From contig NZ_FOMG01000007.1 in NCBI RefSeq assembly GCF_900112485.1, forward strand, positions 100,622 through 164,621: DNA of 64,000 nucleotides, given 5' to 3'. The notes under the pieces are model-generated. The model had not been told where the DNA came from and searched no databases. It saw nothing but the letters and a program-made list of their open reading frames with translations. The translations under genes and the position numbers were made by a program. Source of the DNA: Clostridium uliginosum. Lineage in GTDB: Bacteria > Bacillota > Clostridia > Clostridiales > Clostridiaceae. Shown here one piece after another: positions 56,901 through 64,000 of the stretch (positions within the stretch are counted from its first letter, which is position 1; every line of letters begins with the position of its first letter).

Positions 56901-57356
56901 TATTAATTCATTATTATCTATTTTATCTTCTAACTCTCTTAAATTACTAATATCTACATTATACTTTTTAAATTCAGTAATTGATTTAGATATTACATTA
57001 TTAAATCCTTGTTCTCTTGACATCTTTTTAAAATAATTTAATTCATCGATTTTTTCATTTAATACTTTATGTATTAACATATGCTTACCAGTATCTTTTA
57101 TTATTTGTTTAACTCTTCCTCCACGCTCTTCAAAAACTCTATGACACATTGTCTTAAAGCTTAAAACTTCTGTTCTTAAAAGAGCGCATTCTCCTATCTG
57201 TTGCAAAATTTTATTTTCAGTACTAAATGTATACTGTTCAGGAACTAATAAAATAATATTATATTCTTCTTTATTTTCTATTGTTTTCTTTATTTCTTCT
57301 ATACAAAATTGACTTTTTCCACTTCCTGATCTTCCATAAATAAATCTTATACTCAT
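53904..57356 (-). CDS. addB: ATP-dependent helicase/nuclease subunit B
   Basis: This 1150-aa protein starts [16 protein letters not shown] (P loop, 9-14) and has an inactivated helicase core. The C-terminal RecB-family nuclease has [12 protein letters not shown]. Cysteines around it ([14 protein letters not shown] and [15 protein letters not shown]) make the [4Fe-4S] cluster typical of AddB. It is the first subunit gene in the add operon, after a GNAT gene 48 bases upstream. Confidence 0.95.
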   Translation of the reverse strand: MSIRFIYGRSGSGKSQFCIEEIKKTIENKEEYNIILLVPEQYTFSTENKILQQIGECALLRTEVLSFKTMCHRVFEERGGRVKQIIKDTGKHMLIHKVLNEKIDELNYFKKMSREQGFNNVISKSITEFKKYNVDISNLRELEDKIDNNELIDKIRELSLIYEAFNFKMHSSYIDTDDELTLLSKKLLENNIYEKSEIWIDEFTTFTPQQLEIIRILAKGSKVNITLCMDKVTSSENNDITNVFSCIEGTESKILKLMEENNIGYIKPINLNNKNLYRFKDSKELGHIEKYCITYPFKEYMGENKDIRLYKANNTYDEIESVSKDIIKLVRDEGYRYKDISVVCRNIDDYNKIISVIFNDYNIPYFMDKKIKLLNNPLIILITSSFEVLFKNWSYESVFKYLKSGLTGIDNKYIDRLENFVLEHGIKGYKWSIEEINKLKMLSQENGVSDEELFIFDVMEQIRNSLLLFHNKIEGKHTVRDICKAIYEFLVDIKAFEKIDALIEEFEDLGLEDKVKEYSQVQTIVVDILDQAVDVIGLEEIESFEFFKILNSGFENEEIGVIPVALDQVNVGDIARIKGRDVKALYIVGINDGILPSSNKEEGILSDRDRIELRELGVSLASDTRSKAFEEQFIVYTALTIASEYLMLSYPMADFEGKSLRPSIVISRMKKIFPNLVEESSIYDLNKNTDYLNKIIAPIPTFNELIFALRRDFENKDIDEEYWGEVYNWFKENENFSWKMENTLNGLNYSNTGEKVARNKLKSLYTNKDGKLAFSVSRLEKYAECPFSYFIQYGLKAKNRKVYEFTPPDLGSFVHEVLDSFTEKVKVDKIAWSELDNHKCRNIVSDLIDKKLKEDSNSILNSSNKYKYFSQRFKRVISKSVSVISEQMRRGQFEVFNNEFSFGNYKDGEAIVLNLPSNKKVYLNGRIDRIDTLDLDGNTYLRVVDYKTGNKHFDLVELYYGLQIQLLVYLDALLRNSKYILKKQALPGAILYFRVDDPIIKSKKEMSEEEVEKEVLNNLKMNGLILKDAKVVKAMDNGMETDGYSLVIPAALKKDGEFKSNSDVVTEEEFNILREYVNKKMIDLCEDMLCGDIKIEPTKHLNNTHCDYCDFSSICQFDSSIKDNKYKIIMKKSKDEIWDNIKKDLNENKK

Positions 57357-57404
57357 AATTACTCCTACTTTTTTGTTGTTTAATAATAAAAAATCAACTA
57401 AAAA

Positions 57405-57923
57405 TTATAAAACCATCTCTTTTTTTAGGATACCCATAATTATTATATCCATTTCTTCACCATCTATATAATATCCATTCCTCTTTCTTCCCTCTTCTAC
57501 GAAACCACATTTCTTATAACATCTTATAGCTCTTAAGTTACTGCATACAACTTCTAGCTCTATCCTTAATGCATTTAAATCATTAAATAAGTACTTAATT
57601 AATGTGTTTATTGAATCCTCACCATAACCCCTATTCCAATACATCTTGCCAATAGTGATTCCTATTGAATAAATATCTTTGCTGTGCATGATTTGTTTGT
57701 AAGTTATAAATCCAACTAAAACATTCTTTTCATTAATTATGCTTAATGCTTTTTTTAAACCTAAGCCTATATTATTTATATTTTTAAGTAAAGCTTTATT
57801 TTTTTCTGAATGTGTTAGTTGGTTATTATATTTTTTTACTTCTTCATCATTGCACAAATCATATAATCTTCTAATATCTTTAATTTCTATTAACCTCAAG
57901 TAAATTCTATTACCTTTAAGCAT
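57405..57923 (-). CDS. RimJ/RimL-type GNAT acetyltransferase
   Basis: The 172-aa protein begins KGNRIYLRLIEIKDIRRLYDLCNDEEV and has IGKMYWNRGYGEDSINTLIKYLF (acetyl-CoA loop) and YKKCGFVEEGRKRNGYYIDGEEMDIIIM, the normal pattern of RimL-like N-acetyltransferases. The substrate is unknown. It lies 48 bases upstream of addB and may share its transcript. Confidence 0.87.
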   Translation of the reverse strand: MLKGNRIYLRLIEIKDIRRLYDLCNDEEVKKYNNQLTHSEKNKALLKNINNIGLGLKKALSIINEKNVLVGFITYKQIMHSKDIYSIGITIGKMYWNRGYGEDSINTLIKYLFNDLNALRIELEVVCSNLRAIRCYKKCGFVEEGRKRNGYYIDGEEMDIIIMGILKKEMVL

Positions 57924-58049
57924 AAATACCCTCTCTAAAAATTAATCATATTATTATTATACTATTTATTTAGTATACTATTGCCTTAATATACTATTAT
58001 CTTATATAATATTTTTCATCCATATCTTATAATAATCACTTAATTTATA

Positions 58050-58083
58050 CAAAAAAAACACCTAACATATTGTTAGATGTTTT
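58050..58083 (-). terminator. Terminator of tRNA-Ser pair, copy 2
   Basis: On the minus strand AACATCTAACAATATGTTAG(G)TGTT then TTTTTTTG. The same hairpin follows copy 1 at 58640-58673. Confidence 0.82.
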
Positions 58084-58174
58084 TGGCGGAGAATCCGGGA
58101 TTTGAACCCGGGCGCCAGTTGCCCGACCTACGCCCTTAGCAGGGGCGCCTCTTCAGCCACTTGAGTAATTCTCC
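58084..58174 (-). tRNA. tRNA-Ser (anticodon GCT), copy 2
   Basis: A class II tRNA with GGAGAATTACTCAAG start, loop CTGCTAA (anticodon GCT), a long variable arm and T arm CCCGGGTTCAAATCCCGG. CCA is encoded. It appears identical to copy 1 at 58674. Confidence 0.95.
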
Positions 58175-58199
58175 ATGTGCCCTACATATAAAAAATTTA

Positions 58200-58290
58200 T
58201 GGCGGAAAGACAGGGATTCGAACCCTGGGTACGCTCACACGCACGCCGGTTTTCAAGACCGGTGCCTTAAACCAACTCGACCATCTTTCC
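58200..58290 (-). tRNA. tRNA-Ser (anticodon TGA), copy 2
   Basis: A class II tRNA with GGAAAGATGGTCGAG start, loop CTTGAAA (anticodon TGA), a long variable arm and encoded CCA. It appears identical to copy 1 at 58799. Confidence 0.95.
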
Positions 58291-58454
58291 ATAACTTACA
58301 GAATTTATTATATCAATCAATGTTAAAAGTGTCAACATAATTTTATATTAATTGCATTTTTAATTTATATTTTTCTAATTTAATTAATATAAGGCTACTC
58401 AATCAACTAAAAATATATTAAATAAAATTTTTATAAATCTACATAATGCTCTAA

Positions 58455-58477
58455 TATCATTTTTTGAATATGCCTAA
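58455..58477 (+). repeat. TWA element remnant (right end only)
   Basis: TCATTTTTTGAATATGCC|TAA, without a matching left end, between the two tRNA-Ser pairs. I see nothing else recognisable in the 58291-58640 gap. Confidence 0.6.
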
Positions 58478-58639
58478 CTTCTAATACTCTTAAAAATTAT
58501 AATAAAAAAATATAATCTTAACTTAAACGATTATATATATTCTAATTAACTTAGTTCATATTTTTATGTGTTGCTATTTAAGATATAACATATTTTTTAA
58601 TTTAGATGAACAATCTTTTATAAAACTTATATATTAAAA

Positions 58640-58673
58640 CATAAAAAACATCTAACAATATGTTAGATGTTTT
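58640..58673 (-). terminator. Terminator of tRNA-Ser pair, copy 1
   Basis: AACATCTAACA...TGTTAGATGTTTTTT on the minus strand, matching the one after copy 2. Confidence 0.82.
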
Positions 58674-58764
58674 TGGCGGAGAATCCGGGATTTGAACCCG
58701 GGCGCCAGTTGCCCGACCTACGCCCTTAGCAGGGGCGCCTCTTCAGCCACTTGAGTAATTCTCC
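58674..58764 (-). tRNA. tRNA-Ser (anticodon GCT), copy 1
   Basis: Same sequence as the gene at 58084, with anticodon GCT, a long variable arm and encoded CCA. Confidence 0.95.
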
Positions 58765-58798
58765 ATGTGCCTTCATATATATTTTTAGATAAAAAAAA

Positions 58799-58889
58799 TG
58801 GCGGAAAGACAGGGATTCGAACCCTGGGTACGCTCACACGCACGCCGGTTTTCAAGACCGGTGCCTTAAACCAACTCGACCATCTTTCC
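58799..58889 (-). tRNA. tRNA-Ser (anticodon TGA), copy 1
   Basis: Same sequence as the gene at 58200, with anticodon TGA, a long variable arm and encoded CCA. Confidence 0.95.
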
Positions 58890-58997
58890 ACAACTTACAG
58901 TAGTTATTATATCAATTTGTATAAAGTTTGTCAACTTTTATTTTAAAATGTATTTTTAAATAGTATAATAGTTACTATTTCTAATATATATCACAAA

Positions 58998-59050
58998 TAA
59001 ACTGTATCAAAACAAACATTAACTTGTATTTTGATACAGTTGTATTTTGT
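58998..59050 (-). terminator. Terminator downstream of serS
   Basis: On the minus strand AACTGTATCAAAA, 16-base loop, TTTTGATACAGTT, then TATTTG. It closes the serS 3' region. Confidence 0.78.
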
Positions 59051-59053
59051 AAA

Positions 59054-59199
59054 ATTTTATTTTATCCGATTGGTACCATTACTAACATCCCCATCTTCTA
59101 TTGAAGTGAGTACTAAGCACTGCTACACACCTAGATAAGTTCTTCTAATATTCATGGAGAAAGTATTTCTCATAAGAAAACTCCATCCAAACCTAATAA
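59054..59199 (-). other. Structured 3' region of serS, possible small RNA
   Basis: Between the serS stop codon and its terminator lie 146 bases of relatively GC-richer, hairpin-rich sequence. These include ATGGAG...CTCCAT with inner TTTCT/AGAAA, CTTCAATAGAAG and a GGTACC palindrome. No protein frame is credible. I do not recognise the family. Confidence 0.4.
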
Positions 59200-60477
59200 T
59201 TACTTGATATTATCTACACCCATGAACCTTTTTATTGCTTCTGGAATTTCTACAGTTCCATCTTCTTTTTGATAATTCTCTAATATAGCTGCAACTGTTC
59301 TTCCAATAGCTACTCCTGATCCGTTTAAAGTATGAACAAATTGAGGTTTATCTTTTGGTGTTTCTCTATATTTAATATTTGCTCTTCTAGCTTGGAAATC
59401 TTCAAAATTAGAACAACTTGAAATCTCTACATATCTATCATAACTAGGCATCCAAACCTCTATATCATATTTTAAAGCAGCTGTAAAGCCTAAATCACCC
59501 TTGCATATTCTAACTATTCTATAAGGTAAACCTAATCCTTGTAGTACTGATTCAGCATCTATTACTAGTTTATCTAATTCATTATAAGAATCTTCTGGTT
59601 TACAGAACTTAACTAATTCAACTTTATTAAATTGGTGTTGTCTGACAAGTCCTCTTGTATCTCTTCCTGCTGATCCAGCTTCTGCTCTAAAACAAGCTGA
59701 ATATGCAGCATGTTTTATTGGTAGATCTGCACCACTTAAAACTTCATCTCTATACATATTGGTAACTGGTACTTCTGCAGTTGGAATTAAAAAATATCCA
59801 TTGTTTTCTACCTTAAATGCATCCTCTTCAAATTTAGGTAATTGTCCTGTTCCAACCATACTTTCTCTATTAACCATATATGGTGGTAATATTTCAGTAT
59901 AACCATTCTCTACTGTGTGCTTATCTAAGAAATAGTTAATTATAGATCTTTCTAATCTAGCACCTAATCCTTTATATACAGTAAATCTAGATCCAGCTAC
60001 CTTTCCACCTCTTTCAAAATCTAATATATTAAGATCTGTTCCTAAATCCCAGTGAGCTTTAGGTGCAAATGTAAATTTAGTAGGTTCACCCCATTTTTTA
60101 ATTTCAATATTATCTTCATCAGTTTCTCCATCTGGAACTTGTGGATTTGGAATATTAGGGATTCTTAACATTATGTATTTTATTCTTTCATCTATTTCTG
60201 TTACTCTTGTATCAAATGTCTTAATTTTATCTCCTAATTCTCTCATATCCTTCATTATTTCAGTAACATCTTGACCTGCTTTTTTAAGCTTTGGAATTTC
60301 TGCTGAAACTTGATTTCTCTTTCCTTTTAGCATTTCAACTTCTACTAATATTTTTCTTCTTTCCTCGTCTAATTTTATTATTTCATCAATAACTGAAACA
60401 TCAAAATCTTCCCCTCTATTTGATAAGAGATTTTTAATCTCTTCTGGATTATTTCTAATTCTTTTTAAATCTAACAT
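59200..60477 (-). CDS. serS: Seryl-tRNA synthetase
   Basis: This 425-aa class II synthetase has an N-terminal coiled-coil tRNA-binding arm (about 1-105), then motif 2 ([27 protein letters not shown]) and motif 3 ([20 protein letters not shown]). It charges tRNA-Ser with serine. The gene is preceded by a T-box leader and followed by four tRNA-Ser genes. AAGGAGG precedes the ATG. Confidence 0.97.
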   Translation of the reverse strand: MLDLKRIRNNPEEIKNLLSNRGEDFDVSVIDEIIKLDEERRKILVEVEMLKGKRNQVSAEIPKLKKAGQDVTEIMKDMRELGDKIKTFDTRVTEIDERIKYIMLRIPNIPNPQVPDGETDEDNIEIKKWGEPTKFTFAPKAHWDLGTDLNILDFERGGKVAGSRFTVYKGLGARLERSIINYFLDKHTVENGYTEILPPYMVNRESMVGTGQLPKFEEDAFKVENNGYFLIPTAEVPVTNMYRDEVLSGADLPIKHAAYSACFRAEAGSAGRDTRGLVRQHQFNKVELVKFCKPEDSYNELDKLVIDAESVLQGLGLPYRIVRICKGDLGFTAALKYDIEVWMPSYDRYVEISSCSNFEDFQARRANIKYRETPKDKPQFVHTLNGSGVAIGRTVAAILENYQKEDGTVEIPEAIKRFMGVDNIK

Positions 60478-60482
60478 TAATT

Positions 60483-60742
60483 TTTCCTCCTTAAAATTAT
60501 TCTATTTTTTTATACAAAAAAAGAATCCTTCTACCTATAAAAGGGACGAAAGACTCCGCGTTACCACCCTAATTAATAACATAATTGTTATTCACTCTAA
60601 ACTTTAACGATATTACCGTACTGCTCATCACAGTCCCTCAAAGGTGGATTCATAATGCATGAATATCAGTTTACACCTAACACTGACTCTCTAAAAATCA
60701 CTATATTATTACTAACCTTATCTTAGGTTTATATATTAACTT
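60483..60742 (-). ncRNA. T-box leader of serS
   Basis: On the minus strand the T-box sequence GGGTGGTAACGCGGAG (60569-60554) is preceded by a stem I region with GAGAGTC (60691) and AAACTGATATTCATGC. A candidate specifier UCC (Ser) is in GAATCCACC at about 60645-60653. A terminator hairpin TCCCTTTT/AGAAGGA ends with TTTTTTT (60519-60535). Uncharged tRNA-Ser should favour antitermination. Confidence 0.88.
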
Positions 60743-60748
60743 GTATTA

Positions 60749-60778
60749 AATATATTACAAAATACTTATATTTGTCAA
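60749..60778 (-). promoter_or_regulatory. Promoter of serS
   Basis: On the minus strand TTGACA (60778-60773), 18-base spacer, TATATT (60754-60749), just before the T-box leader. Confidence 0.7.
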
Positions 60779-60795
60779 TATGTTAAAGATTTGTT

Positions 60796-61032
60796 TTAAA
60801 AGTTATCATTAACTTTTTTTGTACATATAATATCAATTCCAGTATTCATTATGTTTTTGCAAATAATATCTCCTATATTAATAGGTGTACTTACATAAAT
60901 CCTACTAAGAACTTTAGAAAATTCTGCCCATAATTCTTTTTCTATAGGATTATTGCTCTTTACAGAAATTACTTTATGATTTTCATCTCCTTTTACTCTA
61001 ACTAAACTAGTAAAAATATCTTTGCTACTCAT
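60796..61032 (-). CDS. Short DUF1667 protein, missing its N-terminal cysteine motif
   Basis: This 78-aa protein contains HKVISVKSNNPIEKELWAEFSKVLSRIYVSTPINIGDIICKNIMNTGIDIICTKKV, which matches the C-terminal part of DUF1667 proteins. Family members are about 115-125 aa and start with a C-x-x-C motif that is absent here. The ATG at 61032 has AGGAGAATTAT in front, so the short form is likely translated. It is the last gene of a cluster with the FAD oxidoreductase at 61056. Partner proteins usually act in glycerol-3-phosphate or related oxidation. Confidence 0.72.
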   Translation of the reverse strand: MSSKDIFTSLVRVKGDENHKVISVKSNNPIEKELWAEFSKVLSRIYVSTPINIGDIICKNIMNTGIDIICTKKVNDNF

Positions 61033-61055
61033 AGTTATAATTCTCCTTTATAATA

Positions 61056-62459
61056 TTATATTTCTTTAAACTCTTTGATTCTACTAGATAATATGTTTGA
61101 GTCTTTTGAATCCTCTACTATATCTAAAATATTTTTATTCATTTCTCTTGCTAATATTTTAATTATCTTTATGTTACAATGAGATCCATTACAATTTCCT
61201 AATCCTACACCTGTACGTCTCTTTACTCCTTCTACAGTCCTCGCTCCTAATGGTCTTCTAATACAATCAACTACTTCTCCTTCAGAAATATTATTGCATA
61301 CACAAACTATATTTCCATACTTCTTATCTAACGAGATTATTTCATTTCTTTCTTCGTTTGACATTTCTTTAAATCTATATACTTCTCTTCTCTTATCTAC
61401 ATAATCCTTTTTTCTAGTTATATTTAAGCTATTTTTTAAAGTATCTTTTATCATCATAGCTATTGCTGGAGCAATAGTAATCTTTCCATAATGAGTTCCT
61501 GTAACCTTTATATATCCAGAATTTAATTTACTGTCATCAATAACCATTACATCTTTATTATATACTTCTGTAAATATATTACTCACAAATTCTTTTTTAC
61601 CTTCTGGAAAAATATTTTTAGAAATATCTATACCTTCATCTAATGTTAATAAATGATTACTTTTTATACCTATCAAATTTCCTTCTGATATTGTTGGATT
61701 ATTTATAACAAATATTCCATTATCTATCTCATCTATAAGTATAGTATTTATGTGTTTTTCTAATTTATTTTCAAACAATATGTAATTCATGTTTTTATAA
61801 TCATTATTTTTTTCTAAATCTTCTTTATTATTATCTATATATATTTCATCAGGTATTGTGTTAACTACAACCTTACATGTAAATTTATTTTTATTAGTAG
61901 TTACTTTGAATCCACCTGAAATATTTTTAATATCCATTACTATTTCCTCTAATTTAAAATTAACACCATTATCTGCCGCAACTTCTGCATAAGATATAGC
62001 TAAATCATATGGTGAAATTACTGCAATATTTTCTGAATATAATGCCTTATCTACTTTTATATTTAAATTAGGTTCTATATCATAAATTAATTTATCATTA
62101 TCTTCTATTATATAAACGCCTTCTATTCCACGTTCCTTAGCTCTTTCATACATAGTATCTAATTTACCTTTATTATTATTATTGGATGCCATCCTTAATG
62201 CACCCGTCTTATTATATGGAACACTAAACTTTTTACATGCTCTTTCTATTAATTTCATTCCTATATTTTCCAATCCAGCCATGATAACATCTGAAGTCTC
62301 AGATCCATCATAAATAATAGCTGTATTTATAAAAGAAATATCATCTGCCACATCATAATCTTTTTCAATTAATGCTATGTTAATATTATATTTTGATAAT
62401 TCATAAGCTACAGCACATCCGATTATACCTCCACCTAAAATTAATATATCATAATCCAT
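61056..62459 (-). CDS. FAD-dependent oxidoreductase with C-terminal BFD [2Fe-2S] domain
   Basis: The 467-aa protein opens with a Rossmann motif I-L-G9-G-G-I-I-G14 and is DAO-like, similar to GlpA/GlpO glycerol-3-phosphate dehydrogenases. The C-terminal BFD domain has C386-x-C388 and C423-x4-C428. In other clostridia this protein works with an NAD(FAD) oxidoreductase and DUF1667; the middle partner gene is missing here. The substrate is not certain. It lies 14 bases after the NiaR-like gene and 23 bases before the DUF1667 gene, in one operon. Confidence 0.85.
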   Translation of the reverse strand: MDYDILILGGGIIGCAVAYELSKYNINIALIEKDYDVADDISFINTAIIYDGSETSDVIMAGLENIGMKLIERACKKFSVPYNKTGALRMASNNNNKGKLDTMYERAKERGIEGVYIIEDNDKLIYDIEPNLNIKVDKALYSENIAVISPYDLAISYAEVAADNGVNFKLEEIVMDIKNISGGFKVTTNKNKFTCKVVVNTIPDEIYIDNNKEDLEKNNDYKNMNYILFENKLEKHINTILIDEIDNGIFVINNPTISEGNLIGIKSNHLLTLDEGIDISKNIFPEGKKEFVSNIFTEVYNKDVMVIDDSKLNSGYIKVTGTHYGKITIAPAIAMMIKDTLKNSLNITRKKDYVDKRREVYRFKEMSNEERNEIISLDKKYGNIVCVCNNISEGEVVDCIRRPLGARTVEGVKRRTGVGLGNCNGSHCNIKIIKILAREMNKNILDIVEDSKDSNILSSRIKEFKEI

Positions 62460-62473
62460 AACTATAATTCCTC

Positions 62474-62986
62474 CTAATCTAATACTATAAATCCGTTTTC
62501 TTTTAATTCATTTATAATTAAATTAATATTTTCATCATTATCTGCCGATATGGTATGAAGATGGACACCATTAGTTAGTACTGATAATAATCTACCTTTT
62601 TGATTTTTATATTTTTCTGAAAATTTATTTAGCTCATTATAATTTTTAATCATTAGCATTCCTCTTATTTCTCCATACAATGGATGTTCAACTATCACAT
62701 CTTCAATAGTTCCCCCATATTTAATTACTATACCCATTTCTTCAATTAATTGTTCTTCTTTATGCTTCACTGCTATGATTGCTTTTATTTTATTCATTTC
62801 TTTATTAATTATATAGCCATCAGGAGTAGCCATTATATTCTCACCTTTTGCTCTAAGTATAGCTATGTCTTTTACAATTATTTGTCTTGTTACTCCATAT
62901 TTTCTAGCTATTTCACTACCTTTTAATGGATCTTTTCTCTGTGTTAAATACATAAGTATCTCTGCTCTTCTTTCAATGGAATTCAT
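62474..62986 (-). CDS. NiaR-type transcriptional repressor (HTH-11 plus 3H domain)
   Basis: The start is the ATG at 62986, 7 bases after GGAGG. The 170-aa protein has a winged HTH (RRAEILMYLTQRKDPLKGSEIARKYGVTRQIIVKDIAILRAKG). Its 3H domain has His residues in VEHPLYGEIRG and GVHLHTISA that bind metal. NiaR proteins repress NAD-synthesis or niacin-uptake genes in response to nicotinic acid. No such gene is next to it; the downstream FAD oxidoreductase may be its target. Confidence 0.87.
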   Translation of the reverse strand: MNSIERRAEILMYLTQRKDPLKGSEIARKYGVTRQIIVKDIAILRAKGENIMATPDGYIINKEMNKIKAIIAVKHKEEQLIEEMGIVIKYGGTIEDVIVEHPLYGEIRGMLMIKNYNELNKFSEKYKNQKGRLLSVLTNGVHLHTISADNDENINLIINELKENGFIVLD

Positions 62987-63017
62987 AATATTAACCTCCA
63001 TAACACAAAAATTTTAC

Positions 63018-63533
63018 CTAATTATTATTATCACATATTATTAGTATACTTAAATATAAGTTATGTTTTATCTCTTTATTATCTATTTCATTATGATGTC
63101 TTTCTATACAATATAAAACTTCATTATCATAAATACCTATTTGTTTTAATGACTCTACACCTAGTTTAGGGTGATTATAATAATCTATTATCTTACTATA
63201 CTTAGTATACTTTAAAAACCTTCCTAGAGTAACTTTATTGATAATAACTAATAAACCCTTTTCTACTACATTTAATGAAGATTTAATTTTGCCTATATCA
63301 TGTAGTAATGCACATTTAGCCATTCTATCTTTTTTAATATTAATCATATTATGTTTGTCAATATAATTAATAGATTCTTTACATACTCTAACTGAATGTT
63401 GTCTTTCTGATTTGTTCAATTTCATAAATAATCCTTTTTCATTCGCATTGAGATATTTATTTAATAGACAATCATCATCCTTTTTTAATAATGATATGAA
63501 TCCCCAATAAAATTGCTTCATTCTGTATATCAT
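63018..63533 (-). CDS. HD-domain phosphohydrolase-like protein
   Basis: The 171-aa protein has the HD signature with H46 (ERQHSVRV), H78-D79 (ALLHDIGK) and a later ERHHNE motif, so the metal ligands look intact. Substrates of small HD proteins include nucleotides and other phosphoesters; this one cannot be assigned. AGGAGA is about 10 bases ahead of the ATG. It is upstream of the NiaR-like gene by 31 bases to its start. Confidence 0.82.
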   Translation of the reverse strand: MIYRMKQFYWGFISLLKKDDDCLLNKYLNANEKGLFMKLNKSERQHSVRVCKESINYIDKHNMINIKKDRMAKCALLHDIGKIKSSLNVVEKGLLVIINKVTLGRFLKYTKYSKIIDYYNHPKLGVESLKQIGIYDNEVLYCIERHHNEIDNKEIKHNLYLSILIICDNNN

Positions 63534-63582
63534 CTTATTATTTTCTCCTGTATTAATTATAACAAATATACTTTTAATTATA

Positions 63583-63618
63583 ACAAAAAAAGTTATGAAT
63601 TAATTCATAACTTTTTTA
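63583..63618. terminator. Terminator of the rRNA/tRNA operon
   Basis: AAAAAAGTTATGAATT/AATTCATAACTTTTTT, a perfect stem immediately past tRNA-Ala on the minus strand. Confidence 0.88.
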
Positions 63619-63619
63619 A

Positions 63620-63695
63620 TGGTGGAGATAAAGAGATTCGAACTCTTGACCCCCTGCGTGCAAGGCAGGTGCTCTCCCAACTGAGCTATACCCCC
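63620..63695 (-). tRNA. tRNA-Ala (anticodon TGC)
   Basis: GGGGGTATAGCTCAG start, loop CTTGCAC (anticodon TGC), T arm with GAGTTCGAATC, and encoded CCA. Confidence 0.96.
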
Positions 63696-63699
63696 AAAA

Positions 63700-63776
63700 T
63701 GGTGGACCTTCAGGGACTCGAACCCCAGACCTACCGGTTATGAGCCGGTTGCTCTAACCAACTGAGCTAAAGATCC
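63700..63776 (-). tRNA. tRNA with CAT anticodon (Ile2 or Met)
   Basis: GGATCTTTAGCTCAG start, loop CTCATAA (anticodon CAT), T arm GGGGTTCGAGTCC, encoded CCA. The body resembles the Ile2 tRNA whose C34 is modified to lysidine more than elongator Met, but I cannot decide without an identity search. Confidence 0.9.
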
Positions 63777-63783
63777 TTTACTT

Positions 63784-63900
63784 ACCTGGCAATGTCCTAG
63801 TCTCCCACACAGTTGCCCATGCAGTACCTTCAGCGCTGTAGATCTTAACTGTCCTGTTCGGAATGGAAAGGAGTGTTACTTCTACGCCATCATCACCAGA
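63784..63900 (-). rRNA. rrf: 5S ribosomal RNA
   Basis: On the minus strand it opens TCTGGTGATGATGGCG, contains ACACTCCTTTCCATTCCGAA, and ends GACATTGCCAGGT, the usual clostridial 5S, about 117 nt. It is followed by two tRNAs, all in the same direction. Confidence 0.95.
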
Positions 63901-63979
63901 TTAATTGAAAGAATTGTTCTTTCAAAATTGCACATAAGTTTGAGTTTCCTCTAATGTATATATTTACTTAATTAATTAT

Positions 63980-64000
63980 AGGTCAAGCCCTCGACCTATT
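63980..64000 (-). rRNA. rrl: 23S ribosomal RNA, 3' end (partial)
   Basis: The last bases on the minus strand read AATAGGTCGAGGGCTTGACC, the 3' terminus of clostridial 23S. The gene continues beyond the window. The 80-base spacer to 5S holds AAAGAAC/GTTCTTT processing stems. Confidence 0.85.

Noticed and set aside
1..64000. Transposase for the TWA or palindromic elements
   Set aside because: No IS5, IS630, IS1182 or REP-type transposase frame is present; the elements here are non-autonomous.

Overview
The window looks like chromosomal DNA of a spore-forming, low-GC Clostridium (cluster I, butyricum/beijerinckii/perfringens-like). The evidence is the AT-rich sequence with clostridial codon use, a SleC-Csp spore-germination pair, a PyrR-controlled carAB leader, a T-box in front of serS, FeoAB, several radical SAM enzymes and a 23S-5S-tRNA end at the right edge. 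Species assignment is inference. Nearly all genes are intact housekeeping or accessory genes. No transposase, prophage or CRISPR array was found.

Layout. 1-6.7 kb: partial nucleotidyltransferase, comB, a YhcC-type radical SAM protein, a lipoprotein, a YkvI-type transporter and a PflA-like radical SAM protein. 6.7-10.1 kb: sleC and its Csp-type activating protease. 10.6-13.2 kb: XRE regulator, DUF3783, ppiB, murI. 13.6-16.8 kb: glutamine synthetase and an HD-GYP phosphodiesterase. 16.9-21.4 kb: carAB with a PyrR attenuator. 21.4-28.9 kb: cytosolic chemoreceptor, SDR, feoAB, two PH-domain membrane proteins. 29.1-33.9 kb: ElaA, proA, proB, a membrane chemoreceptor. 34.5-41.9 kb: ABC-class ATPase, DUF1836, hemolysin III, an NSS transporter with a leader-peptide attenuator, an ABC-F protein, TetR. 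42.2-49.8 kb: psd, an orphan CARF nuclease, tRNA-Arg, histidine kinase, DAACS symporter, DUF1189, an L,D-transpeptidase. 50-57.9 kb: addA, addB, GNAT. 58-60.8 kb: two duplicated pairs of tRNA-Ser genes beside serS with its T-box. 60.8-63.5 kb: a DUF1667/FAD oxidoreductase/NiaR cluster and an HD protein. 63.6-64 kb: tRNA-Ala, a CAT tRNA, 5S and the 3' end of 23S.

The most unusual feature is a dense family of small non-autonomous inverted-repeat elements. There are 19 two-ended copies plus remnants in intergenic DNA, and almost all are flanked by a 3-bp direct repeat, TTA...TTA or TAA...TAA. The termini read GGCAYAT...ATRTGCC. Removing a copy plus one TTA restores an older perfect hairpin at three loci. 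Two copies sit exactly on TAA stop codons, which the duplication regenerates, and others have rewritten the C-termini of ProB, Psd and the Csp protease. I call the family the 'TWA element' here; I did not recognise a published name.

Other points: a Tyr-codon-rich leader peptide (A-Y-Y-F-N-Y-Y-R end) precedes alternative hairpins and a terminator upstream of the NSS transporter, which predicts tyrosine-sensing attenuation. A Card1/Can2-like CARF nuclease stands without CRISPR neighbours. A second MITE pair (about 275 bp) folds end to end into a single hairpin.
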